Positions 36,912 to 49,618 of a DNA stretch of 64,000 nucleotides are shown here, in pieces. Source of the stretch: Nageia nagi (Eukaryota > Pinophyta); the NCBI GenBank assembly GCA_050084985.1, contig JBITNC010000001.1:144336001-144400000 (forward strand), written 5' to 3'. The notes under the pieces were generated by a model, which ran no database searches, was not told where the DNA came from, and saw nothing but the letters and a program-made list of their open reading frames with translations. Numbering within the stretch: position 1 is the first letter of the stretch; each line of letters opens with the position of its first letter. Both the position numbers and the translations under genes were made by a program.

Positions 36912-38514
36912 AGAAGTTTCTAAGTTTAAAATAATGTTGATTGATTATTTGTTGCAGTTCTATTAATTTTTCAATTGCAAGTTATGATAAATATAATAAG
37001 ATTATCATAATGCTTAAAAACTGAAATTGAGGTAGAAGTAGTCTTTCAAAATCAAATTATATTTTCATATAAACAAAAATAAATTTTCTCATTTGAAAAA
37101 ATCATCATGAAATCATAACATGTCATTTTTACATGTTTACATAATCAATCATCATTAAAATTTTCAACTATCATTGAAACCTTTTTACTCTATCATTATG
37201 TTCTATTTCTATGACTCACCACTATATTTTTTAGCTTAGAAGCATAGTGCAAAAACTTGATCCTTCTATTAAAGAAATTTATGTATCCAAAATTTACTTA
37301 CTAAGTTGTATACTAATTTCTTGATTGGCAAGTTATATTATAAGTCCTTTTAGAGAACATAGGCCTTAAGACCATCAAGATCAAATAGTATTATTATTTA
37401 AAAAATAATAATATAGTTTTTTAAGATCATACCATAGTTTATATAGATGTTTAATAAAGAGACCATGTCTATAGCTACACATCTATGAAATGTAAGTAAT
37501 CATGTTATATTTCAATTTTCTATTGATAGGAAACTATCAATTCATTTACTTTTAGTATTTGATTAATTACATACAAAATATTTTTATGAAACTGATCATT
37601 AATTTAACTTTCAATTTTTAAAATATAATTTATTATATGCATTGAATCCAAGTTATTTATGCATAATCATGAAAAATGAAACTCACTACGATGACCTTTT
37701 CATCAAGTGGAATTTATATATATATTCGATCCCCCCACTTCCTTGATAGTAATTCATTTAAGATATCATATCTATTCTTGTGAAAGTGGTAAAACTATTT
37801 CTTGTAAATGCTAGTTTTTATGAAAATGTTTGAGTAGAATCTAATGTAAAATACTTCAATATCTAATTATTTCATAATTTTGTAGTATTGATCAAGTTAG
37901 AGGCATCATTATGGTATATTTTCCTTTATCATAATTTTTCAACATGATATATGCATATAGCTCAAATCAATGTGCCTGTATTTCTTAGTTTTTTATCACT
38001 ACCATCAAACAATATCATACCTTATGAAAACTAAAGTAGAAGTACTATACAATTACAAAGCATATTTAGTAATAGCAAGATTACAAGTGTGGTTCATTCA
38101 AAGAATGATATCTATCATCTTATTTCCATTTGCATATGTTTATACGTGGCATATAACCAAAGCCAAAATTCTATGAATAAACAATTCAATATGATAGCAC
38201 TAGTACAATAGATCCATCCCTTCATTGATATATTTAGATCCTTCTTGGTAGACAAAGATATCATGGAATTTTTCTAGAGCATTAAAATGTTTGCATCCTT
38301 ATATTTTATGTTAAGTAAGTTGAATTAGTCTCATGAAAATAAGCATTAGAGATATAAAGATAGTAATCATGAAGCTTTCTTTTAATAGAAGTGCTAAATT
38401 ACTCATAACAATTATCCTCTATTAATTTTATACTATTGGATTTAGCATATAGATTTATATAGAGATGTCTCAGTACAAGATAATAATAATTTATATAAAT
38501 ACATATAAATATAA
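36912..38514. other. Unassigned AT-rich region
   Basis: No gene is supported. The 68-codon open frame 37970-38176 has no family signature. This stretch is part of the DNA missing from the second copy of the segmental duplication. Confidence 0.45.
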
Positions 38515-38780
<266 letters not shown>

Positions 38781-39215
38781 AATACATTTCATGACCATCA
38801 TGTTAGTTTTACATCCTATGGTTAAATTTCAATAATATTTTTATGATAGTTAAAAAAGCATCTCAAGGATAAACTTGCACAACAACTTCATGACAACAGT
38901 GTGAATACATTTCATATTATCTTATAAGAATTAAATTTCATAACAACTTCATGATAGTAGTGGTAATACATTACATCATGTATTCTAACAATGAAATTAT
39001 ACAACTTTATGATAACAATAAGAATTTTTGTCATGTATTCAAGGAATAAAATTGTATAATAACTTCATTATAGCAATGGGAATACATTTCATCATGCATT
39101 ATAAGAATGAAATTGCACAACAACTTCATGATAATAATAAAAAAAATATTTTTATCTTGTATTATAGGAACAAAATTGTATAATAACTTAGTGATAGTAG
39201 TGAGCATAATACTTA
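38781..39215 (+). repeat. Degenerate ~60-bp minisatellite
   Basis: About seven copies of a ~60-bp unit follow the GA tract directly. Each is built on AATACATTTCATCATGTATTATAAG and AATGAAATTGCACAACAACTTCATGATA phrases. Repeat starts are near 38783, 38900, 38965, 39025, 39090 and 39155. Units have diverged by substitutions and small indels. There is no coding content. Confidence 0.8.
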
Positions 39216-40644
39216 ATTTGTTTAGAGAAGATAAATAAAGGAAGGTTCAATAATAATCAACAAACTTTATAGTAAACACATGTATGTAATGAATTTATTC
39301 TTTTACTTGTATATAGTTTACTAACATTAATATTTATCTCACAAAAAGAAGGGTTCTTATTCCTAAATGGTAGCATCTAAAAATAAAACTTTCCTTTACA
39401 AAGTGCAATAGCAATATGCTATAATTACTTAGGAAAACTAAATATTATTTGTGGATCACTATTAAATCTTCAAGTAAGGATGAATTACTAAAAATATTTC
39501 TAAGTTTTTCTAAGTTTAAATATATGGGGTGACTTGGATTGCATCCAAATTATTTTGAGTAACAAACATTTCAAGAGCATTTCATATACATTTTGGAAAA
39601 TATTAGTTTTATTCCATCAATAACATTTTTGACATGAAATAGGTAAAAACATGATATACTCCATTTGTATACTTAGACCATTTTATCACAAAGATGTGCA
39701 CATATTCATATCAAGATGTGCACATATTCATATCAAGAGAAAAAAGTAGAGTTACTCTAAATATATTTTGCATTAAGAATAGAACTCTAAGTAAGCACAT
39801 AGTAAATTAACAAAATGATATACGAAATGGGTACCACTTTTATAAATAAGTATTTTGTTATTTTTTCTTAGATCCTTCCTCATGTCATTATAAGTGTGTT
39901 GTTTTTCTTCTTCTCTTAGTTATCAACTTATATATCTCTCAATTATGGTACAATAACAAGGTGGAAATCAACAAGGAAATTTATTTCTAATAAATAATAA
40001 AGGGATTCATAATGCTTTGAGAAATGAAAACAAAAACTATATGTGGTATATAAACATGTACATCCCATGTTTTAAAATGGGTAATATTATAAATTTTCAA
40101 ATCAAAGATACTTATTCTAATATGGTTTCAAGACCTTCATTTACTTGCCATTTCATTACTTAGTTTTAATATCATAAGAAATGCCACTCAAGATTTTATT
40201 ACAATATTTCCTATCACCTTTCAATTTACAAGTTTCACTAACTCTATTTTATATGATATAAAGTGTTGCACAAAATATGGTATATCTTCCATAGTTCTTC
40301 ACTTTGTTCAATGGAGTCTATATTTTGAAATGCTAGTATGATATCTAGATAGGCCCAATGGAATTAAAGTCTCTATAAGATCCTCCTTCTTCCATCCCTT
40401 GTTTATTCTTTAGATATTTTCTAGGTTTAAGATTCTTCACTTTATGCTTAATTTTCCAATTCATGTATAGTATCTCTTTCTAATATCTCATCTTGAATCT
40501 CATTTAGACGAGTATCCTATATTACTCCTACATTCTTGCTTGCACTAAAAGATGGTCCAAATTGATCTTTCTTTATTTATCTTATCTCCTTATTCTCCAA
40601 AATGTGTTCTCTCACTCCTTTATCATAGTTTATCATTGGCTTTA
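39216..40644. other. Unassigned region with a 22-bp tandem duplication
   Basis: A 22-bp unit containing GATGTGCACATATTCATATC occurs twice in tandem at about 39692-39735. From 40380 the plus strand becomes pyrimidine-rich. An 88-codon open frame at 40552-40818 runs across the duplication border at 40645 and has no family signature. Confidence 0.45.
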
Positions 40645-41439
40645 ATGGTTCTCAAAGTATTTGGGTTTTATGTTGTGTCAAGATTTTCTACTGCTATATC
40701 TCCTACTCCTAAAGTATTGTCTCCTGATAAAGGGTCTAGATTCTTTTCCTTAATTATATCTTTTCCTAAATTTATATTTTCTTACTTCTTTTATCTCTTA
40801 TCATATAAGAAATCCTAATGTCTTCTTCCAACTTCTAACTAATCTTCACTATCTTCTTTTTTATTTTTCTTCTTCTTTCCCATTTCAATTTCCCTAAATC
40901 ACCCCTCTTCTAATATATTTTTATTCCTTTTTAAAACTCTATTATTAAATTAATATTTATTTTTCCTACCATTTTTTATTCCCTTTCACCTAACTATTAT
41001 TTTATTTTATGAGAAGACATATCGTAACCTCATTTAGTCATGAAGTTGAAAACTTTGCTCCATATCTGTCAAATTTCGTAGTTTATATTTATATGGAAAT
41101 TTTGTATGCAAAAAATTATGTATGGATAATTTATCATGTTGTGTATGGAGGTGCATAATCAGTACATTAGATCCTAAATACTAAAATGGGATCAATGTAA
41201 GCCTTGGGATGGATGGTCACTATTTATTGTGTGTGAAGGAAGGAGTAGGCCAGGGTACCATATTGTCTTTACATGGTTTTACCTACATATTGGCCACATC
41301 TCCATTTTAGATACTCTAAACTAAACTTGACACATGCTACTCTTTGGAGAGTATTCTATACTCACCATAGTGGCCACATGAGGTTGACTAGGTAATCAAA
41401 TCCTATACATAACCATTATTCCATTTTATATTTAAAAAA

Positions 41440-42718
41440 ATAATATTTATGAATATAGTGTCCAAGACTACCCAAATAAGCATTGTGCTTACCATAAAGT
41501 AGTAGCTAAAGGAAAATATAGTGACTTTGAGAAGATAAGAAGTGAATATATTGATAAGCTAAGACAAGAGATGATCCAAAAATCATTTCCTCCAGTAGAT
41601 TATCCTCCTCTTAAAATGATATCTTCCTCCCCTCCAAGAATCAAAATTGGTAAGCCAAAATGGTATAGTCCTAATGGACAATCCCTTGAGGTTAAAGAAA
41701 TATTCCCTCCAAAGGAATATTGTTACAGAGTATCTATAAAGGATCTAAAGATCCAAGTACATGTATGTCCCTTTACCCCAATCAGAGGAGATAAAGTAGA
41801 ATCTCAATCCTCATACAATAAATAATTAAATTGGATAAATGAACATCTGATTGTAGAAGTAGAAAAGACTTCTCATATAGAAGCATGCTTTGAGAAAATA
41901 GTCCATTTGTATGAAGATGAATTAGAGCATAAGAAAGAAATCAAAGAAAAGTTGAAAAAATGGATGATCAAATCATTTATATAAAAATTAAGTTTGAAGA
42001 GCTACCATAGAGACATATTCATTGCCTTGAGTTGTTGCTAACTATTAAATAATTCCTTCCTATTTCTCTCAAAGGAATTTATAATGCTCCAACGAAGTCT
42101 TTAGATGCAACAAAGGTAGATATCTAGTCCTATTTCTAGTGGACTGGATGGTCTAGAAAAATGTAAGCTTTGAAAGGAGAATCTTTGGTCTCCTTGTTGT
42201 CAAAAAGCAAATGGTTGTTGAATACAAAGATTGGCTTTGTAGACACCTAAATTTTTCCCATAAGGTAAAACTCTTTGTATAAAAATCTTTGAATATGAAT
42301 AAATCTGAAAAAAGATAAATAATTTTAGGTGATGAGGAAGAATATGATCTTAAGCCTCTTGATCTATCCAATGTTGGATCTAGATCAAGTAAATATATGT
42401 CTATCAACTATATGATGTGGAATATAGATAAGGAGTCTCCATATCAAAGAAATATTACATTCCAAGCTATATGGACATGGATCCTTCAACAATTGATGTT
42501 TTTCCAACAACCAAATCCTAGATACATCCTAGATAAGTTAATACCCTACTTCAAAGGTATCTTTAAGTCTTGGTGGGAGTGTAAGTCTATCCAGTGGAGA
42601 CAAGTGTTCATGGAACAAAAAGATTCCCAAAATAAGTATGACTACCTCAAGTAGTTAATGATCATTCTAGCTCAAGATTTTATTAGAGACAAAGAAGATG
42701 CCAAAGGAGAATCTCAAC
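41440..42718 (+). pseudogene. Endogenous caulimovirus-like element, 5' coding part, copy 1
   Basis: This is plus-strand coding sequence of a plant pararetrovirus-like element, broken by stops. An open stretch at 41571-41825 (84 codons) has YSPNGQSLEVKE and a PPKEYCYRVSIKDLKIQVHV stretch, of unassigned function. The frame then breaks. Another open stretch at 42397-42654 (85 codons) contains NYMMWNIDKES and YFKGIFKSWWE. The latter resembles the helical coat-protein (gag-like) region of Caulimoviridae polyproteins. No movement protein was recognised upstream. The reading stops at 42718, at the exact insertion point of the nested LTR element, and no further viral sequence follows in this copy. 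Confidence 0.7.
42714..42718 (+). repeat. Target-site duplication TCAAC, as kept in copy 1
   Basis: TCAAC directly precedes the 3' LTR edge here. The same five bases follow the 5' LTR edge at 52299-52303. In copy 2 the matching bases at 48424-48428 read TTAAC, a single substitution. A 5-bp duplication is normal for LTR retrotransposon integration. Confidence 0.8.
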
Positions 42719-43847
42719 TTATCTGTAATATAATTTTTATCTCAACTGATCTATTTTAATTTTGGTTTTTTATCTCACATAGAAAAGATATTAATACCAA
42801 ATGTAATAGAAAACTAATTGTATAAAGGAAATAAAATACCATAAAGAATTTACCAAATAGCTCTCTTTATCTCATGGATTTATAGTACATCCCTTGAACT
42901 CTCTCACTATTTTCAACACTTAGTATTTTTTTCCACACTTTTCACACTCTTCTCCCGTGGACTAGCAAAAATCTAGAAAAAAAAATTAATACTCACTAGT
43001 CTTCCTTTTATAATTTTAAGGAAGCTAGGTTACAAAATTTAGTTTTAACAAACTAATTGGAATTATACCTCATAGAGATAATTTTGGTTTTGGCCAGCAA
43101 CCAATCTTATCTCTTACTTAGCCTTCTCTAGGATAGCTATAACAAATAACAACTATGATTATTTCTCACATTTGAAATAATACCAAACTCTTAAATATAC
43201 CCCAACTCTTACAAATCATTATAAATAATATAATTTTTCACTCTTGCAAATTTAAAAATAGCTAAAATAAATGAATATTATCTCCCCTCCTTTGTTTTAG
43301 GTAAATAATGACAACATTCTAAAAAATAGTCTAATAATACTCAATACCCAAAAAATAATCAAATATCAAATTAAACCCCAAATAGCATAAAATGGGCATT
43401 AAATGTGAAGGTTGGGGATCTAAATGGGTCTATTGGTTGGTGGTTTCTAGTGGTGGGATTTTACTCTCCTTCACATGCAGGTTAGGTGGGGTCTTGACCC
43501 CCTTTGATTGGTGCTTTTACCTTATCATTGGGTTCTCCTTCTCCCACATGATTAGATTGGTAGTTTCTTCTTTTGTTTTAAAATGTTACCCCTTTTACCT
43601 TGTACTCTACGTAATGATGATGTGGCCTAGTTGACCTCTATTTGACCATGCATTCCCCTCCTTGGATTTCTTATTTCCATCCATCTCATTGGGCTTCTAA
43701 TGTTTTATTTATTTTTTTGGAATTGTATTTTATTTTAATTTTGTAAATAAATACAAAAATATATAAAACTTTAAACCTTCAAAATAGAAAATCTAGGAGT
43801 CAATTTTTGAGTCATTGGAATTGATAAGATAATCAAATTTTGGATCA
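42719..43847 (-). mobile_element. 3' LTR of the gag-only element, copy 1
   Basis: This ~1.13-kb LTR lies on the minus strand. Its 5' edge in element orientation (plus position 43847) is TGATCCAAAATTTGATTATC. It is preceded by the polypurine tract GGGGAGGAG at 43848-43856. It aligns with 48429-49609, 51073-52298 and 52526-53656. An open frame at 43392-43634 is incidental. Confidence 0.85.
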
Positions 43848-45217
43848 CTCCTCCCCGTTAAGAGGAATTTTGGTCCCCAAATTTTAAAAACTATGGTAAA
43901 ATTGAGGAACCTCATTCCCCATCAGGGCTCCTTGCCAAATTGGCCTCGATAAACTTGTTGTGTTGATATCCATGGACACCATAGCATTAAAATCAATAAA
44001 AATTTCATAAGAAAAATGATTCCCAAATGGATATGGATATGGCATTACCATTTTTCATACTGTATTACTGGTGAGTTTTGCCTCATTTCATCTTTTAATG
44101 TGCATGGTTACTCCCTCGGTATTCACAACACTTGGAAGCTTTAATCCTACACAAGCAAGTTCTCATAAATAAAGAAGAATATTGATCTCATGATATTGTT
44201 CAGGTTCTACAAAATTGTAGCATTGGTATTTTCTTTATCTCTCCCTTGATCAAACCACCTAGGTGCTTGTTTGAGATACATCTTCCAACACCTTCTTTAA
44301 ACATGACCATCCTTATCGCAATAACAATAATGTCCTTTCTTTTTCTTATTCTCCTCCTTTTTAGGATGCAACAACTTTATCTTTTCCTTTAGTCTTGGAT
44401 TGGTTTTCCTCTCGATCAAACCTTCCACTTTGCTCTAGATAATTATGCTTGGACCACATACTTCTTCCAGATCTATAGGCTTAAAAAAGTAAATGGTTTG
44501 ATGAAGATAGCTATGAAGGCCTCCAATGTACTTCAATAAACATGCATTAGATTTCAAAGACTCACCAAGCAAGGTAGCTCTTTTCTTGAATTTAGTGGTA
44601 TACTCTTGAATACTTTATCCTTTTGATTTCTTGAAATGGTAGCACTCCATGGTTTGATTTTGATGATGGCCAAGGGAGTAGAACTAATATTGAAGCAATT
44701 ATTTGAATGCACTCCATATTGTTACTGGTGTTTGTCAAAACTTGTGATGAAATCCAAATAGTATTCCCACCAAACTAGAGCATGTCTCTCTTACTTTAGT
44801 GTAGCTATTTCAATTTTAGTTACATCACCTTCAATCTTCTGGACTCAAAAATAGGCTTTCATTTTCTTAAACTATTGGTTAAACTTTTTAAGATCCATCT
44901 CTCCTCCAAATGATTTGATCTTGAATTTTACCTCTAGCTTCAAGGGCAATCTTTTCTCAATTTGAGAACTCTCTCCAATTATATTCTCTTTTCCTTTAGA
45001 TCTATCATCTTGATTCTTTTGCAAATTTGCAATAGTATAAACCAAGTTACTCAATATCTCCTCGATCATCTTGAGTCTTTTTGAAAAATATCCTTACATA
45101 GTACTTGGATTCATTTCTACCATTCTAGCTTCTCTTTGTTGCCTCATCAAATTCTTGATTCAATCTTAGGATCCTCTTCAACAATCTATCCTTCACCTTG
45201 TTTACTTTTGGATCTAG
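43848..45217 (-). pseudogene. gag of the nested LTR element, copy 1, truncated
   Basis: The minus strand from 45069 reads a Ty3/gypsy-type gag. A Lys/Glu-rich N side contains DDRSKGKENIIGESSQ. FGGEMDLKKFNQ follows at ~44905-44872, then after a stop KMKAYF-like and LVWWEYYLDF-like strings. A damaged zinc knuckle near 44340-44290 reads DKDGHV, followed by CWKMYLKQAPRWFDQG. Gag would package RNA into particles. Stops occur in the core. There is no protease, RT or integrase between the knuckle and the polypurine tract. The leader is cut at 45217 by a copia LTR, which removes the PBS and 5' LTR. Confidence 0.75.
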
Positions 45218-45880
45218 TGTTAGAATTTGTAATGAAATATTGTGAATATCTAAACTCCTTGTAAGTTAAATTAATCACTTAAAGGATATGTAGATACCTT
45301 AAGGGATTAATTGAATTCTTTATTATGTGTGGACTTTGACCTAACCATGGGGTTAGTTGGTAGGTTAAAGTTAGGTCACACATTTATTGTAACCCTAACC
45401 TTACCCTTGGGTTAAAGGGAGGTTAGGGAGGTGCTCTCAAGCTATAAATAGAGGGCCTCTCCTCTTGTAACATATCTAAGTTTTGGAGTAAGATTACTCT
45501 ACTAGTTTGTGTAGGAGAGAGGAAGAGAATAGTTGTAAGAGGGGCATACTTGAGAATTGAGATACTAGTTGTGGATGTACTCCCAAGGAGGGAGGAACCA
45601 CATTATATTGGTGTCATATTGTGTGAATGGTGTTGTTAGCTAGTAGATGATGAATGATTTAGCTTCCTAGTCTTGGACCTTGAGAATTAGATCTAGGCTA
45701 ATTCCATCAATTGGTATCTAGAGCTTGGTGTGGAAGCTATTCTTCTACATCTTGGAGGTTCTTCATCCTTCTTCATTCCTTTGGTGTGGAAGCTCTTCTT
45801 CTACATTTTGGAGGTTCTTCATCCTTCTTCATTCCTCATCTTACACCCCATTGGTGAGGTAAATTTTAAGAGAAGGTATA
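45218..45880 (+). mobile_element. Ty1/copia 5' LTR with PBS and a stub of internal DNA
   Basis: The LTR runs from TGTTAGAATTTG at 45218 to ATTCCATCA at 45709 (492 bp), with a TATA box TATAAATA at 45443-45450. It is followed by a primer-binding site, TGGTATCTAGAGC, at 45712-45724. This resembles the usual initiator-Met tRNA site with one extra base. The internal stub contains a ~55-bp tandem duplication (units starting TTGGTGTGGAAGCT near 45724 and 45780). It ends at 45880, where a copy of the receptor-kinase flank begins. There is no coding region or 3' LTR. The element is absent from the matching site in copy 2 (50984). Confidence 0.8.
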
Positions 45881-46355
45881 AATGTAAGTTAATGTACATT
45901 GTTTTCTTCTTGAAAACGTTTTTATATTCTAAAATTATGTTTAAGTGTCATTACATAATTTCTCTTTTGTAAGTGTACGGTAACTTTGGAGTGTGATATG
46001 TACATTGACTGATCTGATTTGGAATAAAATAATGAGATGTGCATCAGCAAAGCTAGGTGGTCTTCCACGTGATATGAACAATTTCTTTTTATATTTAAGC
46101 CTTTAAAAGATGAGAAGTGGTTTGATGGAGAATGTTAGGGCTGATTTACTTGATTCAAAAGCGAGAAATTAGTTGATGTCTTTGTGCTTAACAAAGTTTT
46201 TATATTAAAGAAATAAACATTGAAGAAAGTTCATAGATTGATATTTATTGGATACTTTTGAAGATGGTGATAATTTTAGATTAATAAAGAAATAAAAGAG
46301 TCAAAATTTAAATAAAGTTTTTTTTTTTTTTTTGGATAAAAATAAGATATTGTAT
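45881..46355 (+). repeat. Duplicated 3' flank of the receptor kinase, copy 2
   Basis: This is a near-identical copy of 36438-36911, including the T run and the AATAAA hexamer, but no kinase coding sequence. At 46354 it passes without a gap into DNA matching 40645. Only about two bases (AT) are shared at that joint, which suggests end joining. Confidence 0.95.
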
Positions 46356-47149
46356 GGTTCTCAAAGTATTTGGGTTTTATGTTATGTCAAGATTTTCTAC
46401 TGTTATATCTCCTACTCCTAAAGTATTTTCTCCTGATAAAGGGTCTATCTTCTTTTCCTTAATTGTATCTTTTCCTAAATTTAGATTTTCTTACTTCTTT
46501 TATCTCTTATCATATAAGAAATCCTGATGTCTTCTTCCAACTTCTAACTAATCTTCACTATCTTCTTTTTTATTTTTCTTCTTCTTTCCCATTTCAATTT
46601 ACCTAAATCACCCCTCTTCTAATATATTTTTATTCCTCTTTAAAACTCTATTATTAAATTAATATTTATTTTCCCTACCATTTTTTATTCCCTTTCACCT
46701 AACTATTATTTTATTTTATGAGAAGACATATCGTAACCTCATTTAGTCATGAAGTTGAAAACTTTGCTCCATATCTATCAAATTTCGTAGTTTATATTTA
46801 TATGGATATTTTGTATGCAAAAAATTATGTATGGATAATTTATCATGTTCTGTATGGAGGTGCACAGTGAGTACATTAGATCCTAAAGACTAAAATGGGA
46901 TCGATGTAAGCCTTGGGATGGATGGTCACTATTTATTGTGTGTGAAGGAAGGAGAAGGCCAGGGTACCATATTGCCTTTACATGGTTTTACCTGCATATT
47001 GGCCACATCTCCATTTTAGATATGCTAAACTAAACCTGACACATGTTACTCTTTGGAGAGTATTCTATACTCACCATAGTGGCCACATGAGGCTGACTGG
47101 GTAATCAAATCCTATACATAACCACTATTCCATTTTATATTTAAAAAAA
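46356..47149 (+). other. Lead segment of duplication copy 2, no gene recognised
   Basis: It matches 40647-41440. The first 350 bp are rich in T and C. The next 400 bp are GC-richer and could be viral leader or intergenic DNA, but no promoter, PBS or movement-protein motif was recognised. Confidence 0.5.
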
Positions 47150-48428
47150 TAATATTAATGAATATAGTGTCCAAGACTACCCAAATAAGCATTGTGCTTA
47201 CCATAAAGTAGTAGCTAAATGAAAAGATAGTGACTTTGAGAAGACAAGAAGTGAATAGATTGATAAGCTAAGATAAGAGATGATCCAAAAATCATTTCCT
47301 CCAATAGATTATCCTCCTCTTAAAATGATATCTTCCTCCCCTACAAGAATCAAAATTGGTAAGCCAAAATGGTATAGTCCTAATGGACAATCCCTTGAGG
47401 TTAAAGAAAGATTTCCTCCAAAGGAATATTGTTATAGAGTATCTATAAAGGATCTAAAAATCCAAGTACATGTATGTCCCTTTACCCCAATCAGAGGAGA
47501 TAAATTAGAATCTCAATCCTCATACAATAAATAATTAAATTGGATAAATGAACATCTGATTGTAGAAGTAGAAAATACTTCTCATATAGAAGCATGCTTT
47601 GAGAAAATAGTCCATTTGTATGAAGATGAATTAGAACATAAGAAAGAAATCATAGAAAAGTTGAAGAAAATGGATGATCAAATCATTTATATAAAAATTA
47701 AGTTTGAAGAGCTACCATAGAGACATATTCATTGCCTTGAGTTGTTGCTAACTATTAAATAATTCCTTCCTATTTTTCTCAAAGGAATTTATAATGCTCC
47801 AACGAAGTCTTTAGATGCAACAAAGGTAGATATCTAGTCCTATTTCTAGTGGACTGGATGGTCTAGAAAAATGTAAGCTTTGAAAGGAGAATCTTTGGTC
47901 TCCTTGTTGTCAAAAAGCAAATGGTTGTTGAATACAAAGATTGGCTTTGTAGACACCTAAATTTTGCCCATAAGGTAAAACTCTTTGTATAAAAATCTTT
48001 GAATATGAATAAATTTGAAAAAAGATAGATAATTTTAGGTGATGAGGAAGAATATGATCTTAAGCCTCTTGATCTATCCAATGTTGGATCTAGATCAAGT
48101 AAATATATGTCTATCAACTATATGATGTTGAATATAGATAAGGAGTCTCCACATCAAAGAAATATTACATTCCAAGCTATATGGACATGGATCCTTCAAC
48201 AATTGATGTTTTTCCAACAACCAAATCCTAGATATATCCTAGATAAGTTAATATCCTACTTCAAAGGTATCTTTAAGTCTTGGTGGGAGTGTAAGTCTAT
48301 CCAGTGGAGACAAGTGTTCATGGAACAAAAAGATTCCCAAAATAAGTATGACTACCTCAAGTAGTTAATGATCATTCTGGCTCAAGATTTTATTAGAGAC
48401 AAAGAAGATGCCAAAGGAGAATCTTAAC
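47150..48428 (+). pseudogene. Endogenous caulimovirus-like element, 5' coding part, copy 2
   Basis: This is the same region as 41440-42718. The open pieces are at 47280-47534 and 48107-48364, with the same YFKGIFKSWWE coat-like motif. This copy is continuous in origin with the rest of the virus. The reading that stops at 48428 resumes at 52299 and again at 53657, on the far side of the nested LTR element. Stop codons at shared positions in both copies predate the duplication. Only a few differences separate the copies. Confidence 0.75.
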
Positions 48429-49609
48429 TTATCTGTAATATAATTTTTATCTCAACGGATCTATTTTAATTTTGCTTTTTTATCTCACATAGAAAAGATA
48501 TTAATACCAAATGTAATAGGAAAATAATCGTACAAAGGAAATAAAATACCACAAAATAATTTACCAAATATCTCTCTTTATCTCATGGAGTTATAGTACA
48601 TCCCTTGAACTCTCTCACTATTTTTAACACTTAGTATTTTTTTCCACACTTTTCACACTCTTCTCTCGTGGACTAGTGAAAATCTAGACAAAAAAAATTA
48701 ATACTCACTAGTCTTCCTTTTATAATTTTAAGGAAGCTAGGTTACAAAATTTAGTTTTAACAAACTAATTGGAATCATACCTCATAGAGATAATTTTGGT
48801 TTTGGCTAGCAACCAATCTTATCTCTTACTTAGCCTTCTCTAGGATAGCTATAACAAATAAAAAATATGATTATTTCTCACATTTGAAATAATACCAAAC
48901 TCTTAAATATACCCCAACTCTTACAAATCATTATAAACAATATAATTTTTCACTCTTGCAAATTTAAAAATAGCTAAAATAAATGAATATTATCTCCCCT
49001 CCTTTGTTTTAGGTAAATAATAATAACATTCTAAAAAATAGTCTAATAATACTCAATACCCAAAAAATAATCAAATATCAAATTAAACCCCAAATAGCAT
49101 AAAATGGGCATTAAATGTGAAGGTTGGGGATCTAAATGGGTCTATTGGTTGGTGGTTTCTAGTGGTGGGATTTTACTCTCCTTCACATGCAGGTTAGGTG
49201 GGGTCTTGACCCCCTTTGATTGGTGCTTTTACCTTGTCGTTGGGTTCTCCTTCTCCCACATGATTAGATTGGTAGTTTCTTCCTTTGTTTTAAAATGTTA
49301 CCCCTTTTACCTTGTACTCTAGGTAATGATGATGTGGCATAGTTGACTTCTATTTGACCATGCATTCCCCTCCTTGGATTTCGTATTTCCATCCATCTCA
49401 TTGGGCTTCTAATGTTTTATTTATTTTTTTAGAATTGTATTTTATTTTAATTTTGTAAATAAATACAAAAATATATAAAACTTTAAACCTTCATAATAGA
49501 AAATCTAGGAGTCAATTTTTGAGTCATTGGAACCGATAAGTTCATATTGAAGAGCTTTGCAATGTGGAATACTTATTTTTATGAAATGAGATAATCAAAT
49601 TTTGGATCA
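48429..49609 (-). mobile_element. 3' LTR of the gag-only element, copy 2
   Basis: This 1,181-bp LTR matches copy 1 at 42719-43847. Its distal edge reads TTATC where the 5' LTR has TGATC, in both duplication copies, so the terminal change predates the duplication. Compared with the 5' LTR it lacks ~40 bp containing CTTCTGCCACTTGGCAG. Confidence 0.85.
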
Positions 49610-49618
49610 CTCCTCCCC
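49610..49618 (-). other. Polypurine tract of the gag-only element
   Basis: On the minus strand GGGGAGGAG lies directly before the TGATCC edge of the 3' LTR. This is where second-strand DNA synthesis would be primed. Confidence 0.75.

Larger units (their letters stand above)
40645..45217 (+). repeat. Segmental duplication, copy 1 (virus 5' part, LTR and gag)
   Basis: This 4.57-kb block matches 46354-50984 nearly base for base, with scattered substitutions and small indels. Both copies hold an unassigned pyrimidine-rich lead, the 5' part of the endogenous caulimovirus, then the 3' LTR and gag of the nested minus-strand retroelement. Copy 1 ends abruptly at 45217 in the leader of that element, where a copia LTR begins. 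Copy 2 continues to the element's PBS. Both share the virus/LTR junction, so the duplication happened after the retroelement inserted. Confidence 0.95.

Noticed and set aside
40552-40818. 88-codon plus-strand frame
   Set aside because: It crosses the duplication border at 40645, is disrupted in copy 2, and has no family signature.
42153-42407. Minus-strand 84-codon frame, repeated at 47863-48117
   Set aside because: Its conservation is explained by the segmental duplication, and it lies antisense to the viral coat-region coding sequence.
43392-43634. Plus-strand frame rich in Trp and Phe, repeated at 49104-49322 and 53196-53393
   Set aside because: It lies inside the LTR on the strand opposite to the element and is repeated only because the LTR is; it is not a gene.
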